From the NCBI GenBank assembly GCA_900548485.1, contig URKL01000074.1:1-8182 (forward strand): 8,182 bases of DNA. Reading direction: 5' to 3'. A program made the translations under genes and the position numbers. Shown one piece after another: positions 1-7,032 of the stretch; within the stretch, counting starts at the first letter, position 1; every line of letters starts with the position of its first letter. This DNA comes from an uncultured Succinatimonas sp. Its GTDB lineage: Bacteria > Pseudomonadota > Gammaproteobacteria > Enterobacterales > Succinivibrionaceae. Below the pieces are notes generated by a model. It did no database searches and had not been told where the DNA came from. It was given only the letters and a program-made list of their open reading frames with translations.

Positions 1-20
1 CCCCTTGCTTTAGCAAGGGG
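1..20. other. Perfect 8-bp hairpin at the window edge
   Basis: CCCCTTGC (1-8) and GCAAGGGG (13-20) are exact reverse complements around a TTTA loop, giving a GC-rich stem. No T-run follows it on the + strand (AGGAAGTCAA follows). It is therefore either a weak or Rho-assisted 3' end of an upstream + strand gene outside the window, or a processed or structural hairpin between that gene and prs. A T-run on the other strand would lie outside the window. Confidence 0.5.
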
Positions 21-42
21 AGGAAGTCAAAAATAAATTTAC

Positions 43-79
43 TTTATTAGCGTGTTCAAAAAGTTTACAATAAACACGC
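43..79 (+). promoter_or_regulatory. Candidate prs promoter with spanning inverted repeat
   Basis: TACAAT (66-71) is a 5/6 match to the sigma-70 -10 box. A weak -35 candidate, TTTATT (43-48), lies 17 bases upstream, which would place transcription start near 78. The -10 box sits inside an inverted repeat: GCGTGTT (50-56) and AACACGC (73-79), 7-bp arms separated by 16 bases. The arms flank the -10 and would suit a dimeric repressor. The repeat does not match the PurR box known upstream of E. coli prs. The promoter call is moderate and the operator call is inference. Confidence 0.4.
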
Positions 80-87
80 ATCATCGT

Positions 88-106
88 TCGATAGTACCAC
101 TATCGA
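88..106 (+). promoter_or_regulatory. Perfect 8-bp hairpin in the prs leader
   Basis: TCGATAGT (88-95) and ACTATCGA (99-106) pair perfectly around the trinucleotide ACC. If transcription starts near 78, this stem-loop sits close to the 5' end of the prs mRNA and about 40 bases before the preferred start codon at 146. It could protect the 5' end from decay or serve as a protein-binding site. There is no T-run after it, so it is not a terminator. Confidence 0.45.
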
Positions 107-145
107 CTCAATTCACAAATGAATACATCAGGACCTAAAGATCTT

Positions 146-1093
146 ATGGCTGATATGAAGCTATTTGCCGGGAATGCAACTCCCGACTTGGCACAAAAAA
201 TTGCTGCTCGTTTGTATACCCGTCTTGGCAATGCTACCGTGGATCGTTTCAGTGACGGCGAAATCCATGTTCAAATCAATGAAAATGTTCGTGGTTGCGA
301 CATTTTCGTAATTCAGTCCACCTGCGCTCCGACTAATGATAATTTAATGGAATTGATCGTTATGATCGATGCCTTACGTCGTGCCTCCGCAGGTCGTATT
401 ACTGCAGTTATCCCTTATTTCGGTTATGCTCGTCAGGATCGTCGCTTACGTTCAGCTCGTGTACCTATTACCGCTAAAGTTGTTGCTGACTTCCTTTCAT
501 CTGTAGGTGTTGATCGTGTTTTAACTGTTGATCTTCACGCTGAACAAATTCAGGGCTTCTTTGATGTTCCGGTAGACAACTGCTTCTCTTCACAAATTTT
601 CGTTGACGATATGAAAGCTTTAAATATTGCAACACCTTGCGTAGTATCTCCAGATATGGGTGGAGTTGTTCGCGCTCGCGCAATTGCAAAGCTTTTAGAC
701 AATGCCGATATTGCCATTATTGATAAGCGTCGTCCTCGCCCTAATGTTTCTGAGGTTATGAATCTTATTGGTGAAGTACAAGATCGCGATTGCATTATTA
801 TTGACGATATCATTGATACCGGTGGAACCTTATGCAAAGCAGCTGCTGCCTTAAAGGAACGTGGAGCTCGTAGTGTTACAGCTTATGGCACTCATCCTGT
901 TCTCTCAGGCGATGCTTACAAAAATATTTCTGCCTCAGCTTTAGATTGCTTAGTTGTCTCTGATTCTATTCCTGCAACTAAAGCCTTTATGGAATTAGAC
1001 AAATTCCGTACTTTAACCTTAGCTCCAATGTTAGCTGAGGCTATTCGTCGTATTAACAACGAAGAATCTATATCTGCAATGTTCCAACAATAA
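146..1093 (+). CDS. prs: Ribose-phosphate pyrophosphokinase (PRPP synthase)
   Basis: This cytoplasmic enzyme transfers pyrophosphate from ATP to ribose 5-phosphate to make PRPP, the precursor for purine, pyrimidine, histidine, tryptophan and NAD synthesis. The product is collinear with E. coli Prs over its full length. Visible motifs, numbered from the start used here, are FGYARQDRR at 92-100 (ATP binding), [11 protein letters not shown] at 129-139 with catalytic His131, the flexible catalytic loop KRRPRPN at 194-200, and the PRPP-binding signature DDIIDTGGT at 220-228. An ATG in frame at 119 would add nine residues, but it lacks a ribosome site. The ATG at 146 gives MADMKLF, matching E. coli MPDMKLF, and exactly 315 residues, the usual length. 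AGGA at 130-133 is a somewhat distant ribosome site for it. The gene is monocistronic within the window, ends at a terminator hairpin and converges on mpl. Identity is essentially certain; the start is likely. Confidence 0.98.
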   Translation: MADMKLFAGNATPDLAQKIAARLYTRLGNATVDRFSDGEIHVQINENVRGCDIFVIQSTCAPTNDNLMELIVMIDALRRASAGRITAVIPYFGYARQDRRLRSARVPITAKVVADFLSSVGVDRVLTVDLHAEQIQGFFDVPVDNCFSSQIFVDDMKALNIATPCVVSPDMGGVVRARAIAKLLDNADIAIIDKRRPRPNVSEVMNLIGEVQDRDCIIIDDIIDTGGTLCKAAAALKERGARSVTAYGTHPVLSGDAYKNISASALDCLVVSDSIPATKAFMELDKFRTLTLAPMLAEAIRRINNEESISAMFQQ

Positions 1094-1099
1094 CATTTT

Positions 1100-1131
1100 T
1101 AAAGAACACCTCTTTACGGAGGTGTTCTTTA
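1100..1131 (+). terminator. prs terminator in the convergent prs/mpl gap
   Basis: Arms 1100-1112 and 1119-1131 form a 13-bp perfect stem (core AGAACACCTC / GAGGTGTTCT) with a 6-base loop, seven bases after the prs stop codon. On the + strand the 3' arm ends TTCTTT and runs into ATAATTATTCTTT, a moderately T-rich tail. On the - strand the stem is followed by AAAAATG, so it is not a classical intrinsic terminator for mpl, although the stem could still stop or protect mpl transcripts. Confidence 0.75.
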
Positions 1132-1150
1132 TAATTATTCTTTAAATCTT

Positions 1151-2518
1151 TTATTCTTTCAGTTTCAATGACAATTTATTTAAAAGCTTTGAATGAATGC
1201 CATTAAAGCTACCATTGCTCATCACTAAAATAGCACTACCTGCAGAACTGCTAGCAGTAATCTTGTCAAGTAAAGCATCAAAGTCAGAAATTACATATAA
1301 AGGTTTAGCACTTTGAGCAGACAAAGCATTAACATCCCATTTTAAAAGACCATTATCATATACAAAAGTCTCATCAGCTTCCTTAAAAGCATCAGCTAAT
1401 TGCTCATGGTTAGCACCTAATTTCATAGAATTAGATCGAGGCTCAAATACAGCTATAATCTTGGTTTTATCTCCTAGGTGAGCCTTAAGACCAGCTATAG
1501 TTAGAGCAATTGCGGTAGGATGATGAGCAAAATCATCATACACGCTTATTCCATTTACTATACCTCTAAGCTCTAAACGACGTTTAGGTAATTTAAATTC
1601 ACCTAAAGCTAAAGCTGCAGTTTTAACATCAACTCCAGCATATAAAGCAGCCTGTATCGCCATCAAAGCATTATGGACATTATAGATTCCACAACAGTTG
1701 AAGTTCACTTCTGCCAAACACTCATCATCTTGCCATACTTCAAAATGTGAACCGTCAGCCTTGAGAAGCTTTGCTCTTAAAGTTCCATTTTTGCCAATAC
1801 GTACACAAGGAGTCCAAAGCCCCATAGAGATCACTTCGTCTAAATTTTGACAATCAGAAGGCATCACAATCAAGCCCTTTGAGGGAACAGTTCTAATTAA
1901 GTGATGGAACTGCTTTTGAATATCGTAAATAGAATCAAAAATATCAGCATGATCATATTCAAGATTATTCATAATCAAACAATGTGGATGATAATGAACA
2001 AATTTTGATCTCTTATCAAAAAAAGCGCAATCATACTCATCAGCCTCAATTACAAAATATGGACTGTCGGTATTACGTGCAGAAATTCCAAAGTTTCCAG
2101 GAATTCCGCCAATTAAAAAGCCTGGATTTAAATGAGCATACTCTAAAATCCAAGTTAACATCGCAGAGGTTGTAGTTTTACCATGGGTACCTGCAACAGC
2201 TAGAACTTTTTTATTAGTCAAATAATGCTCTTCTAGCCATTGCGGTCCTGATACATAAGGAATATTTTCATCAAGCATGCGCTCAATAACGCCCATTCCT
2301 CTACGCATAACATTACCAACCACAACTAAATCAGGTTTTATATCTAGCTGATCGGCCTCAAATCCAGAAATAATCTCAATACCTGCTTGTTTTAATTCAT
2401 CACTCATTGGAGGATAAACATTACGATCAGAACCTGTAACCTTAAAGCCAGCTTGTCTAGCTAACATTGCAATGCCACCCATAAAGGTGCCACAAATACC
2501 AAGAATATGAATATGCAT
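1151..2518 (-). CDS. mpl: UDP-MurNAc:L-Ala-gamma-D-Glu-meso-DAP ligase
   Basis: This cytoplasmic murein-recycling enzyme uses ATP to join tripeptide recovered from old peptidoglycan to UDP-N-acetylmuramic acid, feeding it back into wall synthesis. It belongs to the Mur ligase family. Numbered from the chosen start, the N-terminal Rossmann segment is MHIHILGICGTFMGG (1-15), the ATP P-loop GTHGKTTT (110-117), and the central-domain motifs EADEYD (158-163) and NNLEYDHADIF (184-194). The Mpl-type C-terminal domain shows YDDFAHHPTAI (327-337) and FEPRSNSMK (358-366). The reading frame extends upstream to a TTG at 2572, but those 18 residues are hydrophobic and not family-like. The ATG at 2518 restores the conserved N-terminus and gives 455 residues, close to E. 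coli Mpl (457 from memory). No strong ribosome site precedes it. Mpl is distinguished from MurC by the RIHILGICGTFMGG opening. The gene converges on prs and appears transcribed alone. Confidence 0.96.
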   Translation of the reverse strand: MHIHILGICGTFMGGIAMLARQAGFKVTGSDRNVYPPMSDELKQAGIEIISGFEADQLDIKPDLVVVGNVMRRGMGVIERMLDENIPYVSGPQWLEEHYLTNKKVLAVAGTHGKTTTSAMLTWILEYAHLNPGFLIGGIPGNFGISARNTDSPYFVIEADEYDCAFFDKRSKFVHYHPHCLIMNNLEYDHADIFDSIYDIQKQFHHLIRTVPSKGLIVMPSDCQNLDEVISMGLWTPCVRIGKNGTLRAKLLKADGSHFEVWQDDECLAEVNFNCCGIYNVHNALMAIQAALYAGVDVKTAALALGEFKLPKRRLELRGIVNGISVYDDFAHHPTAIALTIAGLKAHLGDKTKIIAVFEPRSNSMKLGANHEQLADAFKEADETFVYDNGLLKWDVNALSAQSAKPLYVISDFDALLDKITASSSAGSAILVMSNGSFNGIHSKLLNKLSLKLKE

Positions 2519-2680
2519 ACGAATTTTTATAATAAAAATGATTATATTTATAGCAATCAAATAGATAACCAATGATCCAATTAAAGCTTAACTGCTTTTA
2601 TAAATGAATTTATTACCTAAAGACGCTATGCTCCTAAAACCTTTCCTTAAAAGGAGAGTCTGCCTTTATATTTGATTATA
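2519..2680 (-). promoter_or_regulatory. mpl upstream region with candidate -10 boxes
   Basis: I see no gene between the mpl start and the apbE terminator; reading frames here are under about 16 codons. On the - strand there are two exact TATAAT boxes, at 2680-2675 and 2546-2541, neither with a convincing -35 partner. The distal one would give a leader of about 150 bases. That leader would contain small nested complementary segments: AGAC/GTCT at 2661-2658 and 2624-2621, and CTCCT/AGGAG at 2656-2652 and 2635-2631. The proximal one would start transcription roughly 16 bases before the mpl ATG, giving an almost leaderless message. Exact TATAAT is common in DNA this AT-rich, so confidence is low. 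Confidence 0.3.
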
Positions 2681-2761
2681 CAACGGCATTGAAAAACGCT
2701 TAGAACTTAAAAGAGAGATGAGTTAAATTTTTGATCTTCTTAATTGAAATTTAATCAAAGA

Positions 2762-2797
2762 AAAAATAAAGGTTGAAAAATTTCAACCTTTATTTTT
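2762..2797 (-). terminator. Intrinsic terminator of apbE
   Basis: Arms 2762-2778 and 2781-2797 are perfectly complementary over 17 bases (core AAAGGTTGAAA / TTTCAACCTTT) around an AA loop, five bases beyond the apbE stop codon. Read on the - strand, the stem ends in TTTATTTTTTC, a good T-run. Read on the + strand it also ends in TTTATTTTTC, so it could act in both directions, but no + strand gene precedes it. Confidence 0.85.
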
Positions 2798-2802
2798 CAA
2801 GA

Positions 2803-3870
2803 CTAACGTTTTAAATCACATTTTAAATAGGGCTCAAACGCCTTACTATAACGACCTACAGCCTTACCATCTTTATATTCAATAGTATATATGGCTACTT
2901 GATGCTGATCAGCCCACTCCAAAGCTTTGTCAGCACCTAAAACTAATAAACCTGTATCTAAAGCATCTGTAGTAAAAGCTGAACTTCCTAAGACTGTAAC
3001 CGACATAGTCTTATGATCTACAGGCTTTCCTGTAGAAGGATCAATTATGTGCGAGTAAAATTGTCCTGATTTATCATCTTTAAAGAAATTTCTATAAGAA
3101 CCTGCTGTAGACATTGCTTGATTACGTGGACATACCGCAACAAAGACATTGTGATCAGGATTGGTAGGATCCTCAATGCCTATTCGCCATAACTCCCCTT
3201 TAGGATTAAAACCTCTAGAGCGACTTGCCCCTGCTACATTTACAAAGAAATCCTTTACTCCCTGTTGCATTAAAATTGAAGCTACAGTATCTGCACCTAA
3301 ACCCTCACCTACAGTTGACAAATCTAACCTTACATTAGGATCTTTTTTTATCAACAAAGATCCATTTGGAGTATTACGCACTTCATAGCTATTAAGACCA
3401 ACTAATTTTTTAGCCTCCGCAATTTGCTCATCAGAGGGACTTTTGTGTTTAGCCTTATCCTTACCAAATCCCCAAAGATTTACTAAAGGCCCTACAGAAA
3501 TATCCATAGCTCCATCAATACGTCTAGACTGATGATCACACTCTTGAATGATTCGGGCTAAATAATTTGAAATATGATAAGGTTCTGTAGATTTATGTTC
3601 ATTAAAAAGAGCTAATTCTGCCTTAGGATCAAAAGTTGAAATAACCTTGGAAATATTATTGAAGGTATCATCACATAGCTTTCTAAGCTCAGCCTCTCCC
3701 TTTTCATAGCCACCAGGAACAATAGCACCATAAAAGGTTCCCATAGTTTTACCCTGAATACGCGTGACTTTAGTCTGTTGAGGAGATACCTTCTCCTCTG
3801 AACAACCGTTAAGAAAGAAGATTGATCCTAAACTAATAACAATCAAAACTTTGAAAATATTTTTTTTCAT
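2803..3870 (-). CDS. apbE: FAD:protein FMN transferase lipoprotein (ApbE)
   Basis: ApbE cleaves FAD and attaches FMN covalently to threonine or serine residues of exported redox proteins such as Nqr and Rnf subunits. The product is 355 residues, close to the E. coli protein. It begins with a lipoprotein signal: positive MKKNIFK, a hydrophobic stretch to residue 20, and lipobox FLNGC with Cys23 as the lipidation site, so it is probably anchored facing the periplasm. Family motifs include GKTMGTFY (40-47), ISTFDPKAELALFNEH (77-92), MDISVGPLVNLWGFG (122-136), LDLSTVGEGLGAD (172-184), STAGSYRNF (244-252) and SHIIDPSTGKPV (263-274). The magnesium-binding signature DALDT has Asp292 and Thr296. The ribosome site is weak (GGAAA four bases before the ATG). 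The gene has its own terminator and lies beyond the terminator of the upstream operon, so it is probably transcribed alone. No obvious flavinylated target protein is encoded in this window. Confidence 0.95.
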   Translation of the reverse strand: MKKNIFKVLIVISLGSIFFLNGCSEEKVSPQQTKVTRIQGKTMGTFYGAIVPGGYEKGEAELRKLCDDTFNNISKVISTFDPKAELALFNEHKSTEPYHISNYLARIIQECDHQSRRIDGAMDISVGPLVNLWGFGKDKAKHKSPSDEQIAEAKKLVGLNSYEVRNTPNGSLLIKKDPNVRLDLSTVGEGLGADTVASILMQQGVKDFFVNVAGASRSRGFNPKGELWRIGIEDPTNPDHNVFVAVCPRNQAMSTAGSYRNFFKDDKSGQFYSHIIDPSTGKPVDHKTMSVTVLGSSAFTTDALDTGLLVLGADKALEWADQHQVAIYTIEYKDGKAVGRYSKAFEPYLKCDLKR

Positions 3871-3897
3871 GAAATTTCCATAAATTTAAATTTTCTT

Positions 3898-3921
3898 AAT
3901 AATAAAGCATTATTGGATAAT
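3898..3921 (-). promoter_or_regulatory. AT-rich dyads upstream of apbE, possible promoter/operator
   Basis: AATAAT (3898-3903) and ATTATT (3909-3914) form a 6-bp inverted repeat about 30 bases before the apbE start. It overlaps a second one, ATTAT (3909-3913) and ATAAT (3917-3921). TATTAT on the - strand (3904-3899) could be a -10 box, but no -35 match is seen 16-18 bases upstream. The ATAAT/ATTAT pattern is faintly Fur-like but not a convincing Fur box. Confidence 0.25.
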
Positions 3922-3972
3922 TTAGAGGTCATTATTCTAAAAAACGATCTTAATTTTTTTAAAATAAAAAAA

Positions 3973-3996
3973 TTCCCCTCAAATTATTAAGGGGAA
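3973..3996 (-). terminator. Intrinsic terminator of the TRAP/hydrolase operon
   Basis: TTCCCCT (3996-3990 on the - strand) pairs with AGGGGAA (3979-3973) as a 7-bp stem around a 10-base AT loop. On the - strand it is followed directly by a run of seven T, then ATTTT. It lies about 33 bases after the hydrolase stop codon and separates this operon from apbE. Confidence 0.88.
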
Positions 3997-4028
3997 AGGC
4001 AAGAAAATACAAAGGAGAATATTAAAAA

Positions 4029-5186
4029 CTAAAAATAAAGTTGTCTAAATGCTACACGACCAGACTTCATAGTCAAAAGTGGAGTTACTAAATTTTCAAC
4101 AGCAATGCTATCGCCACAATTATCAAATAAAGATGTTTTTATCTTCATTTTTTCAATAATTGTTACGTCTGCAATACCGCCTTCAAAAATTTTTCCAACT
4201 TTATCTAACCCCAAAGCCTTAGCAGGATTTATTGTTACAGCTTGTAGAGCCCTTTCAAAACTCATTCCACATGCTATATCCATGTTTAGAGCATATAAAA
4301 GAGAGAATCCTGGTCGAACATATTCACTAATCCGAACCGCATCTGAACTTATAATATCTGGGAAAAATTCTTGTTTAAAAGCATTTTTTAGATGTTTTAT
4401 AGTCCAATGAACACGTCCATGACAATCATCCATTATGACACCTCTATTTCGAGCTGAAATAACAGAATTTTTTATGCGACCATCGCTATCAAATATAGTC
4501 TCTCGCTTATTTTGAAAAACATGTGCAATAATATCGTCTTTTCTTAAAGCTCCGAAAAGATCATCAACTTTTACATTTGCTGGCAAATTATCATAATGAA
4601 CAACTATCGGACAACGATATCCTTTTTGTTTGAGTTTTTCGCTTATTTCCAAAGTTGCCAACAAAGGTGCTAGACCTAAGCTATCACCTAATGTGCCTTG
4701 GCACATTCTAACTTTTAGACCACGAATAACATCGCCATATTTTTCAAAACATTTCTCAATTAAATCAAAACGGAAATCTAACGGGTCATGGTCTTCTTCA
4801 TGAATACACAAACTTTTGTTTCCAAAAGTTGATACATTAAGATATGCATATGTATCAGCTTCATAGCGAATAATATTAGATCTATAAAAAAGAGGAAAAT
4901 TAGAGACACCGCAGGTACCACCATCACAGGCAGTGGTTACTCCATTTGGAATACATACGGTATCACCATTAACTCCTATCAAGCTTCCTTGATAATCTAA
5001 ATGTAAATGTTCATCTACAAAACCTGGGCATACAAATTTATCTTGAGCATCAATTACCGATTTAGCTTCATGATCTATATCTGAGATTTCTTCAACAATT
5101 GAATCTTTTATATACAGATTATTTTGTTTAAATACGCCTTGTAATGAATCAAATACTAATCCATTCACAATTTTGTAATCATACAT
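4029..5186 (-). CDS. COG3964-type amidohydrolase/deacetylase
   Basis: This is a cytoplasmic metal-dependent hydrolase of the amidohydrolase superfamily, in the branch often mislabelled dihydroorotase. The 385-residue product has the full set of expected metal and catalytic residues: HLH at 60-62 in FVDEHLHLDY, a candidate carboxylated lysine Lys158 in GLKVRM, His197 in VVHYDN, His222 in AHVFQN, His256 in DDCHGR, and Asp282 in ISSDAVR. The N- and C-terminal strands (CPGFVD near 53; GKIFEGGIADVTIIE 331-345) form the usual small beta domain. From memory, a characterised Agrobacterium member hydrolyses acetyl-(R)-mandelate, and relatives are suspected to cleave acyl groups from small carboxylates. 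AAGGAG lies nine bases before the ATG and just after the stop of the upstream permease gene, so the two are co-translated. The TRAP neighbours suggest it processes the imported solute. Superfamily and branch are well supported; the exact substrate is unknown. Confidence 0.88.
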   Translation of the reverse strand: MYDYKIVNGLVFDSLQGVFKQNNLYIKDSIVEEISDIDHEAKSVIDAQDKFVCPGFVDEHLHLDYQGSLIGVNGDTVCIPNGVTTACDGGTCGVSNFPLFYRSNIIRYEADTYAYLNVSTFGNKSLCIHEEDHDPLDFRFDLIEKCFEKYGDVIRGLKVRMCQGTLGDSLGLAPLLATLEISEKLKQKGYRCPIVVHYDNLPANVKVDDLFGALRKDDIIAHVFQNKRETIFDSDGRIKNSVISARNRGVIMDDCHGRVHWTIKHLKNAFKQEFFPDIISSDAVRISEYVRPGFSLLYALNMDIACGMSFERALQAVTINPAKALGLDKVGKIFEGGIADVTIIEKMKIKTSLFDNCGDSIAVENLVTPLLTMKSGRVAFRQLYF

Positions 5187-5202
5187 TTGCGCTCACTCCT
5201 TA

Positions 5203-6480
5203 CTACATTAAGTTTGGAATGCACATTGCAAAGAAAGGCACATAAGAAATAAGCAATAAAGTACCCAATAAAATCAAAACGAATGGGAATACATGCTTTG
5301 AAATCTCAATAATACCTTGTCCAGTAGCAGGGATTGCGGCAAATAAACAATTACCAAAAGGAGGTGTTGCCTGTCCTATAGCCAAATTGAAGACGATAAC
5401 ACAACCTAAATGTACAGGATCAATGCCATAACCAACAGCCATACTGTAAATCAATGGGGCTAAAATAAGAATTACTGCTCCAGAATCCATAAACATACCT
5501 AAAATAAGAAGAAGTATATTCAGGAATAATAAGAAAGAATATTTACCAGTGATAAATGCACTAACAGCATTTGTGAACATAGTTGGCACCTGATAAATGG
5601 TTAATACATAACCAAATAAAGAAGCACCCATAATGATCATTAAAATATTAGCTGTGCCTTTTACAGAATCTATAACAATATCACGTAACTTACTTATACT
5701 AAGTTCCTTATGAATAAATCCTGCTACAAAAATACCATAGATAACAGCAACAGCTGCTGACTCAGTTGGTGTAAATATACCAGTATAAATACCGCCTAAA
5801 ATAATAATTGGCATCAACAACGCCCAGGTTGCATCTTTAGTAGCTACTGCTAAATTCTTCCAAGAAAATTCATTAGACTTAGCAATTTTATTTTTACGTG
5901 CATAAATCCATGCATATAAAATCATAAATAAACCAGCCATAATGCCAGGAACTACACCAGATAATAATAACTTGGAAATAGAAGTTCCTGTAATAGCGCC
6001 ATAAACTACGAATACAATTGAAGGAGGAATAATGATACCTAAAGTACCACCTGCAACAGGCAAAGCTGCAGAATATCCTTTTGGATATTTTGCTTTTACA
6101 AGTTCAGGATAAAGCATGCCACCAATAGCGGCTGTAGTTGCAATTGAAGAGCCAGATAAAGCTGCGAACATCATACAAACAGCTAAAACAACAATTGATA
6201 AACCACCACTAACATGGCCTAAAAGTGCTTTTGAAAAATTAACAAGCCGCGACGATATTCCTCCATGTTGCATGATTGCTCCTGCCAACATAAAGAAAAA
6301 AATTGCTAATAACGTATAACGAGCTCCTCCGTTATACATTTTTTGCATCAAGGTCATCATTGGAAAGTTTCCAACAAGACACATGGTTACTAAACAGGAG
6401 AATGTTAAACTCCAAACAAACGGTACACCCATTATTAAAGTGACCGCAAATAAAACCAATAAAATTACTACAGGACTCAT
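5203..6480 (-). CDS. dctM: TRAP transporter large permease (DctM/SiaM family)
   Basis: This inner-membrane protein forms the transport channel of a tripartite ATP-independent periplasmic transporter and couples solute import to a sodium (or proton) gradient. The 425-residue, strongly hydrophobic product has roughly a dozen membrane segments and family signatures: SGSSIATTAAIGG (109-121), GGTLGIIIPPS (144-154), TPTESAAV (237-244), MDSGAVILILAPL (331-343) and GQATPPFGNCLF (369-380). The SGSS and ATPPFG regions correspond to ion-binding hairpins in SiaM. Its ATG overlaps the small-permease stop as ATGA, indicating translational coupling. A GGGGAG ribosome site lies 10 bases upstream but is partly complementary to the TCTCCTT that follows it. 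The stop codon lies 16 bases before the hydrolase start. The symbol is a family name only and does not imply C4-dicarboxylate specificity. Confidence 0.95.
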   Translation of the reverse strand: MSPVVILLVLFAVTLIMGVPFVWSLTFSCLVTMCLVGNFPMMTLMQKMYNGGARYTLLAIFFFMLAGAIMQHGGISSRLVNFSKALLGHVSGGLSIVVLAVCMMFAALSGSSIATTAAIGGMLYPELVKAKYPKGYSAALPVAGGTLGIIIPPSIVFVVYGAITGTSISKLLLSGVVPGIMAGLFMILYAWIYARKNKIAKSNEFSWKNLAVATKDATWALLMPIIILGGIYTGIFTPTESAAVAVIYGIFVAGFIHKELSISKLRDIVIDSVKGTANILMIIMGASLFGYVLTIYQVPTMFTNAVSAFITGKYSFLLFLNILLLILGMFMDSGAVILILAPLIYSMAVGYGIDPVHLGCVIVFNLAIGQATPPFGNCLFAAIPATGQGIIEISKHVFPFVLILLGTLLLISYVPFFAMCIPNLM

Positions 6481-7004
6481 GATAAGGAGACTCCCCTGCT
6501 AGTTTTTATTCCAAAAACATTAAGTACATGCTTTAAAGCTAAAATCAATCTATCAAGTAACACTAAGCCAAAACCGACTAGCATAACGATATACACGTGA
6601 TAGGTATATAAAGGTAAAGGGGTTAAGCGCTGCTTATTTTTCATTACAGCAAAAATTGTGTCTGATACACCTTTGAGACACAAAATTATGGTGAAGATAG
6701 TTATTAGGTCGATTAAAATTTTTAAAGTTAAATCAGCCTTTGGTGATTTGAACCTAAAAATCTCAATTTTTATTTCATTATCTGCTTTAACCGCAATATT
6801 TGCGCCTAAAACAACAATGAACATAAACAAAACTACACTCAAAGTTTCACAATAATTAAGACTATAAGATGCCAAATATCTTAAACAAACATTTATAAAA
6901 TTTAGGGTTGCTACAACAAATACAGCTATCATTAAAAGAATTTTTTCAATTCTAAATAGAGCATTGCTTAAAACAACTAACTTGTTATATACAGCTAATA
7001 ACAT
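6477..7004 (-). CDS. dctQ: TRAP transporter small permease (DctQ family)
   Basis: This is the small four-helix inner-membrane subunit that scaffolds the large permease in TRAP transporters. The 175-residue product has hydrophobic segments at about 23-43, 54-74, 92-112 and 134-156. It carries the family's helix 1-2 pattern: LRYLASYSLNYCETLSVVLFM around 41-61, a GAN near 67-69, then a charged stretch ADNEIKIEIF (74-83). DctQ proteins diverge quickly, so identity rests on this pattern, on length, and on its place between binding-protein and large-permease genes. It overlaps the large-permease gene by four bases (ATGA). Its ribosome site is short (AGG six bases before the ATG) and lies in the loop of a small A/T stem. 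It is separated from the binding-protein gene by 77 bases that hold a strong hairpin. Confidence 0.9.
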   Translation of the reverse strand: MLLAVYNKLVVLSNALFRIEKILLMIAVFVVATLNFINVCLRYLASYSLNYCETLSVVLFMFIVVLGANIAVKADNEIKIEIFRFKSPKADLTLKILIDLITIFTIILCLKGVSDTIFAVMKNKQRLTPLPLYTYHVYIVMLVGFGLVLLDRLILALKHVLNVFGIKTSRGVSLS

Positions 7005-7020
7005 AAAAGACCTATCTTTT
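7005..7020 (-). promoter_or_regulatory. dctQ ribosome site in a tetraloop
   Basis: On the - strand AAAAGA (7020-7015) and TCTTTT (7010-7005) pair around the loop TAGG, and the second arm touches the dctQ ATG. The loop holds the only Shine-Dalgarno-like bases for dctQ. The 6-bp A/T stem is weak, so this may have little effect. Confidence 0.35.
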
Positions 7021-7032
7021 AAACAAGATCAC

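Noticed and set aside
474..837. Open frames of 71-95 codons antisense to prs.
   Set aside because: They lie wholly inside a highly conserved gene, have no family resemblance and no supporting ribosome sites. They are by-products of prs codon use. The same applies to the antisense frames inside mpl, apbE, the hydrolase, the permeases and the binding protein.
1151..2572. Start of mpl at the TTG at 2572.
   Set aside because: The extra 18 residues are hydrophobic and not found in Mpl proteins. The ATG at 2518 gives the conserved N-terminus.
2572..2668. Very short frames in the mpl-apbE gap (for example ATG at 2572 and ATG near 2628).
   Set aside because: They encode only about 11-15 residues, have no clear ribosome sites and cannot be supported as genes.
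4029..5186. Annotation of the hydrolase as dihydroorotase (pyrC).
   Set aside because: It matches the COG3964 branch often mislabelled as dihydroorotase, and it sits in a TRAP operon rather than with pyrimidine genes.
5203..6480. The SSIAT stretch (residues 111-115) in the large permease resembles the S-x-A-T pattern of ApbE-flavinylated proteins, and apbE is nearby.
   Set aside because: The SGSS region is a conserved ion-binding element of DctM-type permeases, lies in a membrane hairpin and occurs in family members with no link to ApbE. A terminator also separates the two units.
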